64,000 bases of DNA from positions 1 to 64,000 of the forward strand of contig NZ_POUT01000001.1 in the NCBI RefSeq assembly GCF_002890915.1, read 5' to 3'. This stretch comes from Stutzerimonas stutzeri (GTDB taxonomy: Bacteria > Pseudomonadota > Gammaproteobacteria > Pseudomonadales > Pseudomonadaceae). Below, piece after piece: positions 33,163 to 43,813 of this stretch (position 1 is its first letter; each line of letters opens with the position of its first letter). The position numbers were made by a program, and so were the translations under genes. Below the pieces are notes generated by a model. The model saw only the letters and a program-made list of their open reading frames with translations. It did no database searches and was not told where the DNA came from.

Positions 33163-34710
33163 ATGAAACGACAGCCCATTTCCACCGGCTCGGAATGGAC
33201 CTTCGACCTGATCCGCGCCTACGACCGCGAAATCGGCCGGATCGCCGAACGCTACGCGCTGGACACCTACCCCAACCAGATCGAGGTGATCACCGCCGAG
33301 CAGATGATGGATGCCTACGCCTCGGTGGGCATGCCGCTGGGCTACCACCACTGGTCCTACGGCAAGCAGTTCCTGCACACCGAGAAGCACTACAAGCGCG
33401 GCCAGATGGGCCTGGCCTACGAGATCGTGATCAATTCCGACCCGTGCATCGCCTACCTCATGGAAGAGAACACCATGACCATGCAGGCGCTGGTGATCGC
33501 CCACGCCAGCTACGGCCACAACAGCTTCTTCAAGGGCAACTACCTGTTCCGCACCTGGACTGACGCCAGCTCGATCATCGACTACCTGGTGTTCGCCAAG
33601 CAGTACATCACCCAGTGCGAGGAGCGCCACGGCATCGAAGCGGTGGAAGACCTGCTCGATTCCTGCCATGCGCTGATGAACTACGGTGTCGACCGCTACA
33701 AGCGGCCCTACCCCATTTCCGCGGAAGAAGAACGGCGCCGGCAGAAGGATCGCGAGGAGCACCTGCAAAAGCAGATCAACGATCTCTGGCGGACCATTCC
33801 CAAGGCCGGCGACAAGGGCGACGAGCGCGAACGCGACCAGCGCTTCCCGGCCGAGCCGCAGGAGAACATCCTCTACTTCATCGAGAAGCACGCGCCGCTG
33901 CTCGAGCCCTGGCAGCGCGAAGTGGTGCGCATCGTGCGCAAGATCGCGCAATACTTCTACCCGCAGCGCCAGACCCAGGTCATGAATGAGGGCTGGGCGA
34001 CCTTCTGGCATTACACGCTGCTCAACGACCTCTACGACGAGGGACTGGTGACCGACGGCTTCATGATGGAATTCCTCCAGTCGCACACCAGCGTGATCTA
34101 CCAACCGGGCTTCGACAGCCCCTACTACAGCGGCATCAACCCCTACACCCTGGGCTTTGCCATGTACCAGGACATCCGCCGCATCTGCGAACACCCCACC
34201 GAGGAGGACAAGCGCTGGTTCCCGGACATCGCCGGCAGCGACTGGCTGACCACGGTCAAGTTCGCCATGGCCAACTTCAAGGACGAGAGCTTCATCCTGC
34301 AGTTCCTCTCGCCCAAGGTGATCCGCGACCTCAAGCTGTTCAGCATCCTCGACGACGATCGCAAGGAGGAGCTGCTGGTGCCGGCGATCCACGACGAAGG
34401 CGGCTACCACACCATTCGCGAACTGCTGGCCGCGCAATACAACCTCGGCAACCGCGAGCCCAACGTGCAGGTGTGGAACGTCGATCGCCGCGGCGATCGC
34501 TCGCTGACCCTGCGCCACCAGCAACACGACCGCAAACCGCTGGGCAGCTCCACCGACGAAGTGCTCAAGCACCTGCATCGGCTGTGGGGCTTCGATGTGC
34601 ATTTGCAGTCGATGCAGGACGACAAACTGGTCGACAGCCACCACATGCCGCCGCGCAGCAACGGCGAGGTGGAAACCGAAAGCCGCTTCCCGGGCATGAA
34701 CTTCGCCTGA
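33163..34710 (+). CDS. SpoVR family protein (YcgB homolog)
   Basis: Conserved stress/sporulation-associated protein of unknown mechanism, 515 residues. Recognisable stretches include EWTFDLIRAYD, GMPLGYHHWSYGKQF, HASYGHNSFFKGNYLF and NEGWATFWHYTLLNDLYD. GAGG lies five bases before the ATG. A GTG six bases earlier is possible but less likely. It is the last gene of the trio. Confidence 0.94.
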   Translation: MKRQPISTGSEWTFDLIRAYDREIGRIAERYALDTYPNQIEVITAEQMMDAYASVGMPLGYHHWSYGKQFLHTEKHYKRGQMGLAYEIVINSDPCIAYLMEENTMTMQALVIAHASYGHNSFFKGNYLFRTWTDASSIIDYLVFAKQYITQCEERHGIEAVEDLLDSCHALMNYGVDRYKRPYPISAEEERRRQKDREEHLQKQINDLWRTIPKAGDKGDERERDQRFPAEPQENILYFIEKHAPLLEPWQREVVRIVRKIAQYFYPQRQTQVMNEGWATFWHYTLLNDLYDEGLVTDGFMMEFLQSHTSVIYQPGFDSPYYSGINPYTLGFAMYQDIRRICEHPTEEDKRWFPDIAGSDWLTTVKFAMANFKDESFILQFLSPKVIRDLKLFSILDDDRKEELLVPAIHDEGGYHTIRELLAAQYNLGNREPNVQVWNVDRRGDRSLTLRHQQHDRKPLGSSTDEVLKHLHRLWGFDVHLQSMQDDKLVDSHHMPPRSNGEVETESRFPGMNFA

Positions 34711-34713
34711 GGG

Positions 34714-34756
34714 GCGCGCCCGGCGCCACTCGCGGCAAGGGGTGGCCCGGGCGCGC
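34714..34756 (+). terminator. terminator-like hairpin after spoVR
   Basis: GCGCGCCCG (34714-34722) pairs with CGGGCGCGC (34748-34756), with an extra inner CCAC/GTGG pairing. TTATCCTTTAT follows. It separates the stress trio from cca. Confidence 0.5.
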
Positions 34757-34791
34757 TTATCCTTTATCCTCCGCGCCAACGGAGGTGAACA

Positions 34792-35967
34792 ATGCAGATC
34801 TACAAAGTCGGCGGCGCAGTGCGCGATCGCCTGTTGGGCCGCGCGGTGAGCGAGGTGGACTGGGTGGTGGTCGGCGCCAGCGCCGAGGAGATGCAGGCCA
34901 GGGGCTTCCGCCCGGTCGGTGCCGATTTCCCGGTATTCCTGCATCCGCAGACCGGCGAGGAGTACGCGCTGGCACGCACCGAACGCAAGAGCGGCCGCGG
35001 CTACGGCGGCTTCACCTTCTACGCCAGCCCCGACGTCACCCTCGAGGACGACCTGATCCGTCGCGATCTCACCATCAACGCCATGGCCGAGGACGAAGCC
35101 GGGCACCTGGTCGACCCCTACGGCGGCCAGCGCGACCTCCAGGCGCGCCTGCTGCGGCATGTCTCCCCCGCCTTCGCCGAGGACCCGTTGCGCGTGCTGC
35201 GCGTCGCCCGCTTCGCCGCCCGCTATGCCGGGCTCGGCTTCAGCGTCGCCGAGGAAACCCGCGCGCTGATGCGCCAGCTGGCCCGTTCCGGCGAGCTGTC
35301 GGCGCTGACGCCGGAGCGCAGCTGGAAGGAAATCTCCCGTGCACTGATGGAGCCGCGCCCGGACGTGTTCGTCCAGGTGCTGCACGATTGCGGCGCCCTG
35401 GCCGAGCTGTGGCCGGAAGTGGAGGCCGTGATCGAACACGGCTGCGGCGCACACCTGTTCGGCGTGCTGCGCCAGTGCGCGACACACGGGCAACCGTTGC
35501 CCGTACGCTGGGCCTGCCTGCTGCAGGGCTGCGCCGCGACGCCCCAGGAGCCCAGCCATGAAGCGAACGACGTGCGCCTGATCGATGCCGTTAACCGGCG
35601 CAGCAAGGCGCCGCGTGACTGCCAGGAGCTGGCCCTGCTGGTCGGGCAATACCAGGATCATGCCGCCCATGCCGGCGACCTGCCGGCCGAAGCGCTCTTC
35701 GACCTGCTGCAGCATTTCGACATCTACCGCCGCCCCGAGCGCTTCGAGCAGTTCCTCGCCGCCTGCGAGATGGACGCCCGCGCCCGCCCGGATTTCGAGC
35801 GGCGCGGCTTTCCCCAGGCCGACTACCTGCGCGGTGCGGCTGCCGCGGCCCGTTCGGTGGCGGTCAGGCCGCTGCTGGAACAGGGCTACCAGGGCGCCGA
35901 GCTGGGCGAGGCGCTCAAGCGCGAGCGTCTCGAACGGCTTGAGGACTACCGGCAGCAGAGCGCCTGA
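34792..35967 (+). CDS. cca: CCA-adding tRNA nucleotidyltransferase
   Basis: Adds or repairs the 3' CCA of tRNAs. The 391-residue class II nucleotidyltransferase begins [45 protein letters not shown] and [16 protein letters not shown] are all present. Two features differ from E. coli Cca. The metal motif usually written DxD reads SEVDW (Glu then Asp, about 20-24), and no HD phosphohydrolase motif is seen in the C-terminal half. That suggests the shorter, HD-lacking enzyme type. AGGAGG-like GGAGGT precedes the ATG. Confidence 0.93.
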   Translation: MQIYKVGGAVRDRLLGRAVSEVDWVVVGASAEEMQARGFRPVGADFPVFLHPQTGEEYALARTERKSGRGYGGFTFYASPDVTLEDDLIRRDLTINAMAEDEAGHLVDPYGGQRDLQARLLRHVSPAFAEDPLRVLRVARFAARYAGLGFSVAEETRALMRQLARSGELSALTPERSWKEISRALMEPRPDVFVQVLHDCGALAELWPEVEAVIEHGCGAHLFGVLRQCATHGQPLPVRWACLLQGCAATPQEPSHEANDVRLIDAVNRRSKAPRDCQELALLVGQYQDHAAHAGDLPAEALFDLLQHFDIYRRPERFEQFLAACEMDARARPDFERRGFPQADYLRGAAAAARSVAVRPLLEQGYQGAELGEALKRERLERLEDYRQQSA

Positions 35968-35975
35968 GCAGGCGC

Positions 35976-36518
35976 TCAGCCCTGCAGCGGCGGATGCTCG
36001 CGCAGCAACTCCGGCGGGGTCAGCTCGATGCCACGCCACTGGAATGGCACCGGCCAGAGCTGCTGATCGATGGACGAGCGTGCCCACAGCTCGGCGAAGC
36101 GCTCATCGAGCGCGGGATGGCGGGCGCTGGGCGCCAGCAGGGCAAGCGGCCAGAGCACGAAGGCGTTCTTCAGGATTTCCGCGCGCGGCAACAGCAAGCC
36201 ATGGAAGTTGCCGACCAGGTCATCGTAGAGCAGCACGTCGATGTCCAGCGGCAGCCCCTTGCGCTCCGGCGCATAGCGACCATTGTCCGCCTCGATGAAT
36301 TTCAGCCGGCGGTCCAGCTCGGTCAGCGGCAACTCGGTGTTGCCGGCCACCACCAGGTTGTAGAAATTGTCGCCCTTGTAGCCCACCGCCAGGCTTTCGA
36401 AGACCGGCGAGCAACGCATATCCTGCAGCAGCTCGGCCAAGGCGTCGAGGCCGGCATGCAGGTGACTTTCGCGCTGGGCATTGCTGCCCAGGCCGAGCAG
36501 CACGGGGGTCAGCGACAT
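35976..36518 (-). CDS. folK: 2-amino-4-hydroxy-6-hydroxymethyldihydropteridine pyrophosphokinase
   Basis: Transfers pyrophosphate to the pterin alcohol in folate synthesis. The 180-residue product shows [13 protein letters not shown] (8-20), the [11 protein letters not shown] metal/ATP site near 88-98, and [16 protein letters not shown]. Its start lies inside the end of folB (10-bp overlap), so the two folate genes are coupled. Confidence 0.93.
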   Translation of the reverse strand: MSLTPVLLGLGSNAQRESHLHAGLDALAELLQDMRCSPVFESLAVGYKGDNFYNLVVAGNTELPLTELDRRLKFIEADNGRYAPERKGLPLDIDVLLYDDLVGNFHGLLLPRAEILKNAFVLWPLALLAPSARHPALDERFAELWARSSIDQQLWPVPFQWRGIELTPPELLREHPPLQG

Positions 36519-36862
36519 CCGCGTTCGATCTCCACGCCCAGCGCGCGTGCGCGCGGATTGACCCCGGGCTTGGTCACCCGCAGGCGCAACCAGACGATGC
36601 CGAACTCGCTCATCAGCGTTGCCGCCAGGCGTTCGGCGAAGGTCTCCACCAGCTCGAAGCGGGCCTCGCCGGCGAAGCGCTCGATCGCCGCGACGACCTC
36701 GGCATAATCCAGCGCCTTGCCCAGCTCGTCATGCTCGGCGGCCGGGCGAATATCCCAGCCCAACGCCAGGTCCAGCTGCAGGCACTGACGAATGCCCCGC
36801 TCCCAGTCATAGGCGCCGATCACCGTATCCACTTCCAGACCTTCGATGAAGACTGTATCCAC
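36509..36862 (-). CDS. folB: dihydroneopterin aldolase
   Basis: Cleaves dihydroneopterin to the pterin alcohol and glycolaldehyde, the step before FolK. Of 117 residues, [20 protein letters not shown] carries the family signature and the catalytic lysine region sits at RLRVTKPG. The start codon is GTG with AGGAG upstream. It is divergent from plsY. Confidence 0.93.
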   Translation of the reverse strand: MDTVFIEGLEVDTVIGAYDWERGIRQCLQLDLALGWDIRPAAEHDELGKALDYAEVVAAIERFAGEARFELVETFAERLAATLMSEFGIVWLRLRVTKPGVNPRARALGVEIERGCR

Positions 36863-36937
36863 GCAACTTTCTCCTACGGCACGACAAGCTCGAGGCGCGC
36901 CGTTAGACTCAGGAGCTCCCTGCCCCGGATGGATTCC

Positions 36938-37507
36938 ATGTTCTGGCTGCTGACACTGCTCGCCTACCTTATCGGTTCGCTGTCATTCGCCATTCTGCTC
37001 AGCCGCCGGGCCGGCATGCCGGACCCGCGCGTTGGCGGTTCGGGCAATCCCGGCGCCACCAACATGCTGCGCCTGGCCGGCAAGCGCTTGGCGATCTGGA
37101 CACTGTTCGGCGACCTGTGCAAGGGCCTGCTGCCCGTGCTGCTGGCCGCCTGGCTGGGCCTGACCGTCCAGCAACAGGCCTGGATCGGTCTGGCGGCGGT
37201 GTGCGGCCATCTCTACCCCCTGTACTTCCGTTTTCGTGGCGGCAAGGGTGTCGCCACTGCCGCCGGCGCCCTGCTCGCCCTCTACCCTCCGGCCGCACTG
37301 CTGGCCATCGTCGCCTGGCTGCTGGTGTTTCGCCTGAGCCGCACCAGCTCGCTCGCCGCGCTCATCGCCCTGCCCCTCTGCCTGCCGCTGCTGGCCTGGC
37401 AACAACCGGCGGCCCTGCTGCCGATGAGCGTGCTGGCCGTGCTGATCGTCTGGCGCCACCGCAGCAATCTGCGCGACCTGTTCGCAGGGCGGGAAAGGCA
37501 CTTCTGA
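36938..37507 (+). CDS. plsY: glycerol-3-phosphate acyltransferase PlsY
   Basis: Inner-membrane enzyme using acyl-phosphate to make lysophosphatidic acid, the first phospholipid step. The 189-residue product has about five membrane segments and the three cytoplasmic motifs: [11 protein letters not shown], the [12 protein letters not shown] phosphate loop, and [16 protein letters not shown] chose the start [13 protein letters not shown] by family length. An ATG nine bases upstream, 13 bases from AGGAG, is an alternative. It is convergent with tsaD. Confidence 0.94.
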   Translation: MFWLLTLLAYLIGSLSFAILLSRRAGMPDPRVGGSGNPGATNMLRLAGKRLAIWTLFGDLCKGLLPVLLAAWLGLTVQQQAWIGLAAVCGHLYPLYFRFRGGKGVATAAGALLALYPPAALLAIVAWLLVFRLSRTSSLAALIALPLCLPLLAWQQPAALLPMSVLAVLIVWRHRSNLRDLFAGRERHF

Positions 37508-37535
37508 GCGGCAAGCCGCAGGCCGGGGCAAGGGG

Positions 37536-38561
37536 TCATACTGCCGCAAGCGTCTCCATCGACCAGCGTGGCTGCACCGAAATCGCCGGGCCGTCCTGTT
37601 GACCGGCGAGCAGGCGCTGGCAGCCAGCGTAGGCGATCATCGCACCGTTGTCGGTACAGAAGCGCGGCCGCGCATAGAACACCCGCCCCTTCAGCTCGCC
37701 GAGCATCTTCTCCAGCGACTGGCGCAGCGCCTGGTTGGCACTGACCCCGCCGGCGATGACCAGCGATTTCAGCCCGGTCTGCTTCAAGGCACGGCGGCAC
37801 TTGATGGTCAGCGTCTCGACCACCGCCTGCTGGAAGGCCAGGGCGATGTCGCAACGGGTCTGTTCGGATTCGTCGCCCGCGGCGCGGCATTGCTGCCAGG
37901 TATTGAGGGTGAAGGTCTTGAGCCCGCTGAAGCTGAAATCCAGCCCGGGGCGATCGGTCATCGGCCGCGGGAAGACGAAGCGCCCGGGCGTGCCCTGTTC
38001 GGCCAGGCGGGCGATCTCCGGCCCGCCGGGGTAACGCAGGCCCATCAGCTTGGCGGTCTTGTCGAACGCCTCGCCAGCGGCGTCGTCCACCGACTCGCCA
38101 AGCAGTTCGTAGCGACCGATGCCGTCGACCCGCACCAGTTGCGTATGCCCGCCGGACACCAGCAGCGCGACGAAGGGAAACGCCGGCGGCTGTTCCTCGA
38201 GCATCGGCGCCAGCAGATGGCCTTCCATATGATGCACGCCCACCGCCGGCACGCCCCAGGCCAGCGCCAGCGCCTGGGCACAGGACGCACCGACCAGCAG
38301 CGCGCCGACCAGCCCGGGGCCGGCGGTGTAGGCCACGGCGTCGATCTGCGCGGCCTCGCGCCCGGCCTCGCCGAGCACCTGGCGAATCAGCGGCAGCATG
38401 CGCTTGACGTGATCCCGGGAAGCCAGCTCGGGCACCACGCCGCCGTAGACGCGATGCAGATCGATCTGGCTGAACAGCGCATCGGCCAACAGCCCCTGCT
38501 CGCTGTCATAAAGCGCGACGCCGGTCTCGTCGCAGGATGTTTCCAGCCCCAGCACCAGCAT
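37536..38561 (-). CDS. tsaD: tRNA N6-adenosine threonylcarbamoyltransferase
   Basis: Catalytic subunit that installs t6A37 on ANN-decoding tRNAs with TsaB and TsaE. The 341-residue ASKHA protein begins [18 protein letters not shown], has the iron-binding [11 protein letters not shown] (HxxxH), and conserves [17 protein letters not shown] and [12 protein letters not shown]. It is divergent from rpsU, as in most gammaproteobacteria. Confidence 0.97.
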   Translation of the reverse strand: MLVLGLETSCDETGVALYDSEQGLLADALFSQIDLHRVYGGVVPELASRDHVKRMLPLIRQVLGEAGREAAQIDAVAYTAGPGLVGALLVGASCAQALALAWGVPAVGVHHMEGHLLAPMLEEQPPAFPFVALLVSGGHTQLVRVDGIGRYELLGESVDDAAGEAFDKTAKLMGLRYPGGPEIARLAEQGTPGRFVFPRPMTDRPGLDFSFSGLKTFTLNTWQQCRAAGDESEQTRCDIALAFQQAVVETLTIKCRRALKQTGLKSLVIAGGVSANQALRQSLEKMLGELKGRVFYARPRFCTDNGAMIAYAGCQRLLAGQQDGPAISVQPRWSMETLAAV

Positions 38562-38644
38562 GGGTTCCAAACCTTCAGGCGAAAGAAGCCGTGCATATTA
38601 ATCGGCGGGCCATCCGACCGACCAGCGCTTTTCGATAAGGGGCT

Positions 38645-38673
38645 TTGCATTCCATGGTTGGAGCGGGTAACAT
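38645..38673 (+). promoter_or_regulatory. candidate rpsU-dnaG-rpoD promoter
   Basis: TTGCAT (38645-38650), a 17-bp spacer and TAACAT (38668-38673) lie 83 bp upstream of the rpsU start in the tsaD-rpsU gap, the expected place for the macromolecular synthesis operon promoter. Confidence 0.45.
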
Positions 38674-38755
38674 CCGCAACCCTTAAAACCAGCGTGCTTG
38701 CGAGTCATTTGCCGAAGCGCGTTGCCACCGGTAATCAAGTGAAGGTAAGTCCTGG

Positions 38756-38971
38756 ATGCCCGCTGTCAAAGTTAAAGAGAATGAACCCTTCGACGTAGCA
38801 CTGCGTCGCTTCAAGCGTTCCTGCGAAAAAGCCGGCGTTCTGGCCGAAGTCCGTTCGCGCGAGTTCTACGAGAAGCCGACCGCCGAGCGCAAGCGCAAAG
38901 CCGCTGCCGCCGTCAAGCGTCACGCCAAGAAAGTGCAGCGCGAGCAGCGCCGCAGCGTCCGCCTGTACTGA
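38756..38971 (+). CDS. rpsU: 30S ribosomal protein S21
   Basis: Small basic ribosomal protein that helps 30S subunits pair with the mRNA leader. The 71 residues match the family from end to end: [31 protein letters not shown], and the basic C-terminus RRSVRLY. It is the first gene of the macromolecular synthesis operon and is followed by two hairpins before dnaG. Confidence 0.98.
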   Translation: MPAVKVKENEPFDVALRRFKRSCEKAGVLAEVRSREFYEKPTAERKRKAAAAVKRHAKKVQREQRRSVRLY

Positions 38972-38994
38972 TCCGGTACGGCTGACACCGCATC

Positions 38995-39018
38995 AAGCCC
39001 GGCTCAGGCCGGGCTTTG
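38995..39018 (+). terminator. terminator 1 after rpsU
   Basis: AAGCCCGGC (38995-39003) pairs with GCCGGGCTT (39008-39016) around a 4-base loop and ends in TTT. A partial terminator between rpsU and dnaG is a known way to make far more S21 than primase. Confidence 0.7.
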
Positions 39019-39029
39019 CATTGCACCAG

Positions 39030-39067
39030 ACTCCGCTTCGCCAGCCGGCGAATGGCCGGAGTTTTTT
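39030..39067 (+). terminator. terminator 2 after rpsU
   Basis: ACTCCG (39030-39035) pairs with CGGAGT (39057-39062) around an inner TTCGCC/GGCGAA stem (39037-39042, 39047-39052), followed by six T. A second stop in tandem before dnaG. Confidence 0.7.
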
Positions 39068-39108
39068 CGTTTCCGGCCTGATCACTGCGAGCGTATCCTG
39101 ATACCCCT

Positions 39109-41052
39109 ATGGCCGGACTGATCCCGCAATCGTTCATCGATGACCTGCTCAACCGCTCCGACATCGTCGAAGTGGTCGGCTCGCGCATCCAGCTGAAGAA
39201 GACCGGCAAGAACTACAGCGCGCTCTGCCCCTTCCACAAGGAGAAGACCCCCTCCTTCAGCGTCAGCCCGGACAAGCAGTTCTACTACTGCTTCGGCTGT
39301 GGCGCCGGCGGCAATGCGCTCGGCTTCGTCATGGACCACGACAACCTGGACTTCCCCCAGGCGGTCGAGGAACTGGCCAAGCGCGCCGGCATGGAGGTGC
39401 CGCACGAGGACAGCGGGCGCCGGCACAAGCCGCGCCAGCCGGTCGACTCGCCCCTCTACCCGCTACTGTCCGCTGCCGCCGACTACTACCGCCAGGCGCT
39501 GAAGAGCCACCCGACCCGCAAGGCGGCGGTGGAATACCTCAAGGGCCGCGGCCTGTCCGGGGTGATCGCCCGCGATTTCGGCCTGGGCTTCGCCCCGCCC
39601 GGCTGGGACAACCTGATGAAGCACCTGGGCGGCGACCCGCTGCAGCACAAGGCGCTGATCGACGCCGGCCTGCTGATCGAGAACGCCGAGACCGGCAAGC
39701 GCTACGACCGCTTCCGCGACCGCGTGATGTTCCCGATCCGCGACAGCCGTGGCCGCGTGATCGCCTTCGGCGGCCGGGTGCTGGGCGACGACAAGCCCAA
39801 GTACCTGAACTCGCCGGAAACCCCGGTATTCCACAAGGGCCAGGAGCTCTACGGCCTGTTCGAAGCACGCCAGGCCAATCGCGATCTGGACGAGATCATG
39901 GTGGTCGAGGGCTACATGGACGTCATCGCCCTGGCCCAGCAGGGCCTGCGCAATGCCGTCGCCACGCTCGGTACCGCCACCAGCGAGGAGCACCTCAAGC
40001 GCCTGTTCCGCATCGTGCCCAGCGTGCTGTTCTGCTTCGACGGCGACGCCGCCGGGCGCAAGGCCGCCTGGCGCGCCCTGGAAGCCACCCTGCCCAACCT
40101 GCAGGACGGCCGCCGCGCACGCTTCCTGTTCCTGCCCGACGGCGAAGACCCGGACACCCTGGTCCGTGCCGAGGGCACCGATGCGTTCCGCGCGCGCATC
40201 CAGCAGCAGTCGCAACCGCTGGCCGACTATTTCTTCCAGCAACTGAGCGAAGAGGCCGATCCGCGCTCGCTGGAAGGCAAGGCCCACCTGGCCACGCTGG
40301 CGGCACCGCTCATCGAGAAGATCCCCGGCGCCAACCTGCGCGCACTGATGCGCCAGCGCCTGACCGAACTGACCGGACTGAACGGCGAGGCATTGCAACA
40401 GATGACAGCCGCACCGGCTCCGTCATCCGCCGGCAGCGCCCCCCACTACGACGACAGCATCTACTACGATGCCAGCCCGGCGTACGACGAAGCCGCCTAT
40501 TTCGAGCCGCAGGAGCCGCCCCAGCAGCCGCGCGGCGGCAAGAAGGAATGGAAGAAGGACTGGAAAAAATCCGGACAGCGTCCAGACTTCAAGCCAAGGG
40601 CACCACGCACGCCCGCCACGGTCGAGCCACCGGCACTGTCCACCCTGCGCACGCTCCTGCACCACCCCGAACTGGCGCAGAAGGTCGAGGATGTGAGTCA
40701 TTTCGCCGCAGAGGACGACACCTATGCCCAACTGCTGGTCGCCCTGCTCGGCGCCCTGCAGAAGAACCCCAAGCTGCGCAGCCTGCAACTGATCGCTCGC
40801 TGGCACGGCACCGACCAGGGGCGCCTGCTATGCGCCCTGGCCGAGAAGGAATGGCTGATTTCGGCCGACAACCTTGAACAACAGTTTTTCGACACCATTA
40901 ACACTCTTGCCGCCCGACAACGCGAACGCAGCCTCGAAGGCCTGCTGCGCAAGGCGCGCCAGGGTGAGCTCAGCGCAGAGGAAAAAGACCAGCTGCGCAA
41001 CCTACTGAGTCGCAACGCGACACCCGCTGCATCGACCTCAACTGGCGCGTGA
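39109..41052 (+). CDS. dnaG: DNA primase
   Basis: Makes RNA primers at the replication fork. The 647-residue product has the N-terminal zinc ribbon with C40, H43, C61 and C64, the Toprim core with VVEGYMDV (near 265) and CFDGDAAGRKAAWRA, and a C-terminal DnaB-interacting helical domain (about 515-640). The two parts are joined by a long acidic, tyrosine-rich linker (about 440-500, including EPPQQPRGGKKEWKKDWKK). It is the middle gene of rpsU-dnaG-rpoD. Confidence 0.97.
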   Translation: MAGLIPQSFIDDLLNRSDIVEVVGSRIQLKKTGKNYSALCPFHKEKTPSFSVSPDKQFYYCFGCGAGGNALGFVMDHDNLDFPQAVEELAKRAGMEVPHEDSGRRHKPRQPVDSPLYPLLSAAADYYRQALKSHPTRKAAVEYLKGRGLSGVIARDFGLGFAPPGWDNLMKHLGGDPLQHKALIDAGLLIENAETGKRYDRFRDRVMFPIRDSRGRVIAFGGRVLGDDKPKYLNSPETPVFHKGQELYGLFEARQANRDLDEIMVVEGYMDVIALAQQGLRNAVATLGTATSEEHLKRLFRIVPSVLFCFDGDAAGRKAAWRALEATLPNLQDGRRARFLFLPDGEDPDTLVRAEGTDAFRARIQQQSQPLADYFFQQLSEEADPRSLEGKAHLATLAAPLIEKIPGANLRALMRQRLTELTGLNGEALQQMTAAPAPSSAGSAPHYDDSIYYDASPAYDEAAYFEPQEPPQQPRGGKKEWKKDWKKSGQRPDFKPRAPRTPATVEPPALSTLRTLLHHPELAQKVEDVSHFAAEDDTYAQLLVALLGALQKNPKLRSLQLIARWHGTDQGRLLCALAEKEWLISADNLEQQFFDTINTLAARQRERSLEGLLRKARQGELSAEEKDQLRNLLSRNATPAASTSTGA

Positions 41053-41060
41053 GGTCCTAG

Positions 41061-41072
41061 CTCGGCTATAAT
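41061..41072 (+). promoter_or_regulatory. possible internal rpoD promoter -10
   Basis: A perfect TATAAT (41067-41072) lies in the 67-bp gap between dnaG and rpoD. No convincing -35 is at the right distance, so activity is uncertain. Confidence 0.3.
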
Positions 41073-41119
41073 GCTCAGCTTGTTTTCAGCCCGCCAGAAC
41101 CTTCAGTGGATAGGGTTAT

Positions 41120-42973
<1,854 letters not shown>

Positions 42974-42977
42974 AAAC

Positions 42978-43005
42978 AAAGCCCCGGTCCCACCGGGGCT
43001 TTTGC
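42978..43005 (+). terminator. terminator of the rpsU-dnaG-rpoD operon
   Basis: AAAGCCCCGG (42978-42987) pairs perfectly with CCGGGGCTTT (42993-43002) around a 5-base loop, ending in a T run. It isolates rpoD from the cooA-like gene. Confidence 0.92.
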
Positions 43006-43085
43006 TATCTGCCGGCTGCCACCAACCTGCGCCATCCCGCCAACCGCGCTATCCTCCGCTCTCGCCCACGACGGACCGAACGGCC

Positions 43086-43736
43086 ATGCACGGATCCGAC
43101 AGCTCATACCGCCAGGCTCTGGAACAAGCAGCCCTGCGCCAGGGCTTCCGCCAGCGCAACCTGGTCGAAGGCGAGCTGCTCGGCAGTCCAGGCGCCCCAA
43201 GCGACAGCGTGTTCATCGTGCGCAACGGACGCATCCGCGTGTACCTCGCCTCCGAAGACAAGGAATACACCCTCACCTTTCTCGAGGGCGGCGACATCTA
43301 CAGCACCCACAGCGGCGCCTATCTCCAGGCACTCAAACCGAGCGAGGTACTGATTGGCGAAACGGCCCAGATGAGCCGCATGCTGGCACTCCCCGGCGCC
43401 GCAGCGACCATCATCCGCGTACTGGGCCAGACCCTGGCCAACTCCATGCAACTGATCGAAGACCTCGCCTTCCGCGACGTCGAAGGCCGCCTGGCGCGCT
43501 TCCTCGACGGCATGCTCGCACGCAGGGGGCTCTCGCACGAAAGCGGCGTACAGCGCCTGGAACTGAACCTGAGCACCGAAGACATTGCCCACCTGCTCGG
43601 CACAACCCGGCAAACCGTCTCCTCGCTGATCAGCCGCCTGGCCCGCCAGGGCATTCTCACTCGCGTCGCCCCTGGCATTCTCGACATCCACCGCCCCGAC
43701 CTGCTGAAACAGCGCAGCCAGGTGTCGCCTGGCTGA
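43086..43736 (+). CDS. CooA-like heme-type Crp/Fnr carbon monoxide sensor
   Basis: Predicted CO-responsive activator. The 216-residue protein resembles R. rubrum CooA along its length as recalled: [28 protein letters not shown], a C-helix with VLGQTL and [10 protein letters not shown], and a helix-turn-helix [21 protein letters not shown]75 aligns with CooA heme ligand His77. S73 stands where CooA has its ferric ligand Cys75, and residue 2 is His rather than Pro. The Glu/Arg-Ser set that binds cAMP in Crp is absent. The start at 43086 is the only ATG giving family length, though its ribosome site is weak. cowN follows after 77 bp, which supports a CO role. Confidence 0.78.
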   Translation: MHGSDSSYRQALEQAALRQGFRQRNLVEGELLGSPGAPSDSVFIVRNGRIRVYLASEDKEYTLTFLEGGDIYSTHSGAYLQALKPSEVLIGETAQMSRMLALPGAAATIIRVLGQTLANSMQLIEDLAFRDVEGRLARFLDGMLARRGLSHESGVQRLELNLSTEDIAHLLGTTRQTVSSLISRLARQGILTRVAPGILDIHRPDLLKQRSQVSPG

Positions 43737-43738
43737 CA
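43723..43738 (+). promoter_or_regulatory. predicted CooA operator upstream of cowN
   Basis: TGTCG (43723-43727), N6, TGACA (43734-43738) is an inverted repeat that fits the published R. rubrum CooA consensus TGTCA-N6-CGACA on the other strand. It overlaps the last codons and stop of the regulator gene. A -10-like TAGGAT lies at 43760-43765. Transcription would start near 43772, placing the operator centre at about -41.5, a class II activator position. No FNR/ANR-type TTGAT-N4-ATCAA site was found here. Confidence 0.6.
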
Positions 43739-43813
43739 GACACATGCGCAGGCATCTTCTAGGATCAGCGCCTCCCCAACCGAAGTCGTCCCAACCAGAC
43801 ACGGAGGCGCACC

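Noticed and set aside
33007..36087. A 1026-codon open frame on the minus strand across spoVR and cca
   Set aside because: Shadow frame opposite two well-supported genes, with biased Val/Ala/His/Leu composition typical of antisense reading.
43086..43736. Reading the Crp/Fnr gene as DNR or Anr
   Set aside because: It lacks the N-terminal cysteines of Anr and aligns better with CooA in the heme-region and C-helix motifs. The cowN neighbour agrees.
43737..43813. ANR/FNR-type operator upstream of cowN
   Set aside because: No TTGAT-N4-ATCAA-like palindrome is present. The only good palindrome is the CooA-type TGTCG-N6-TGACA.
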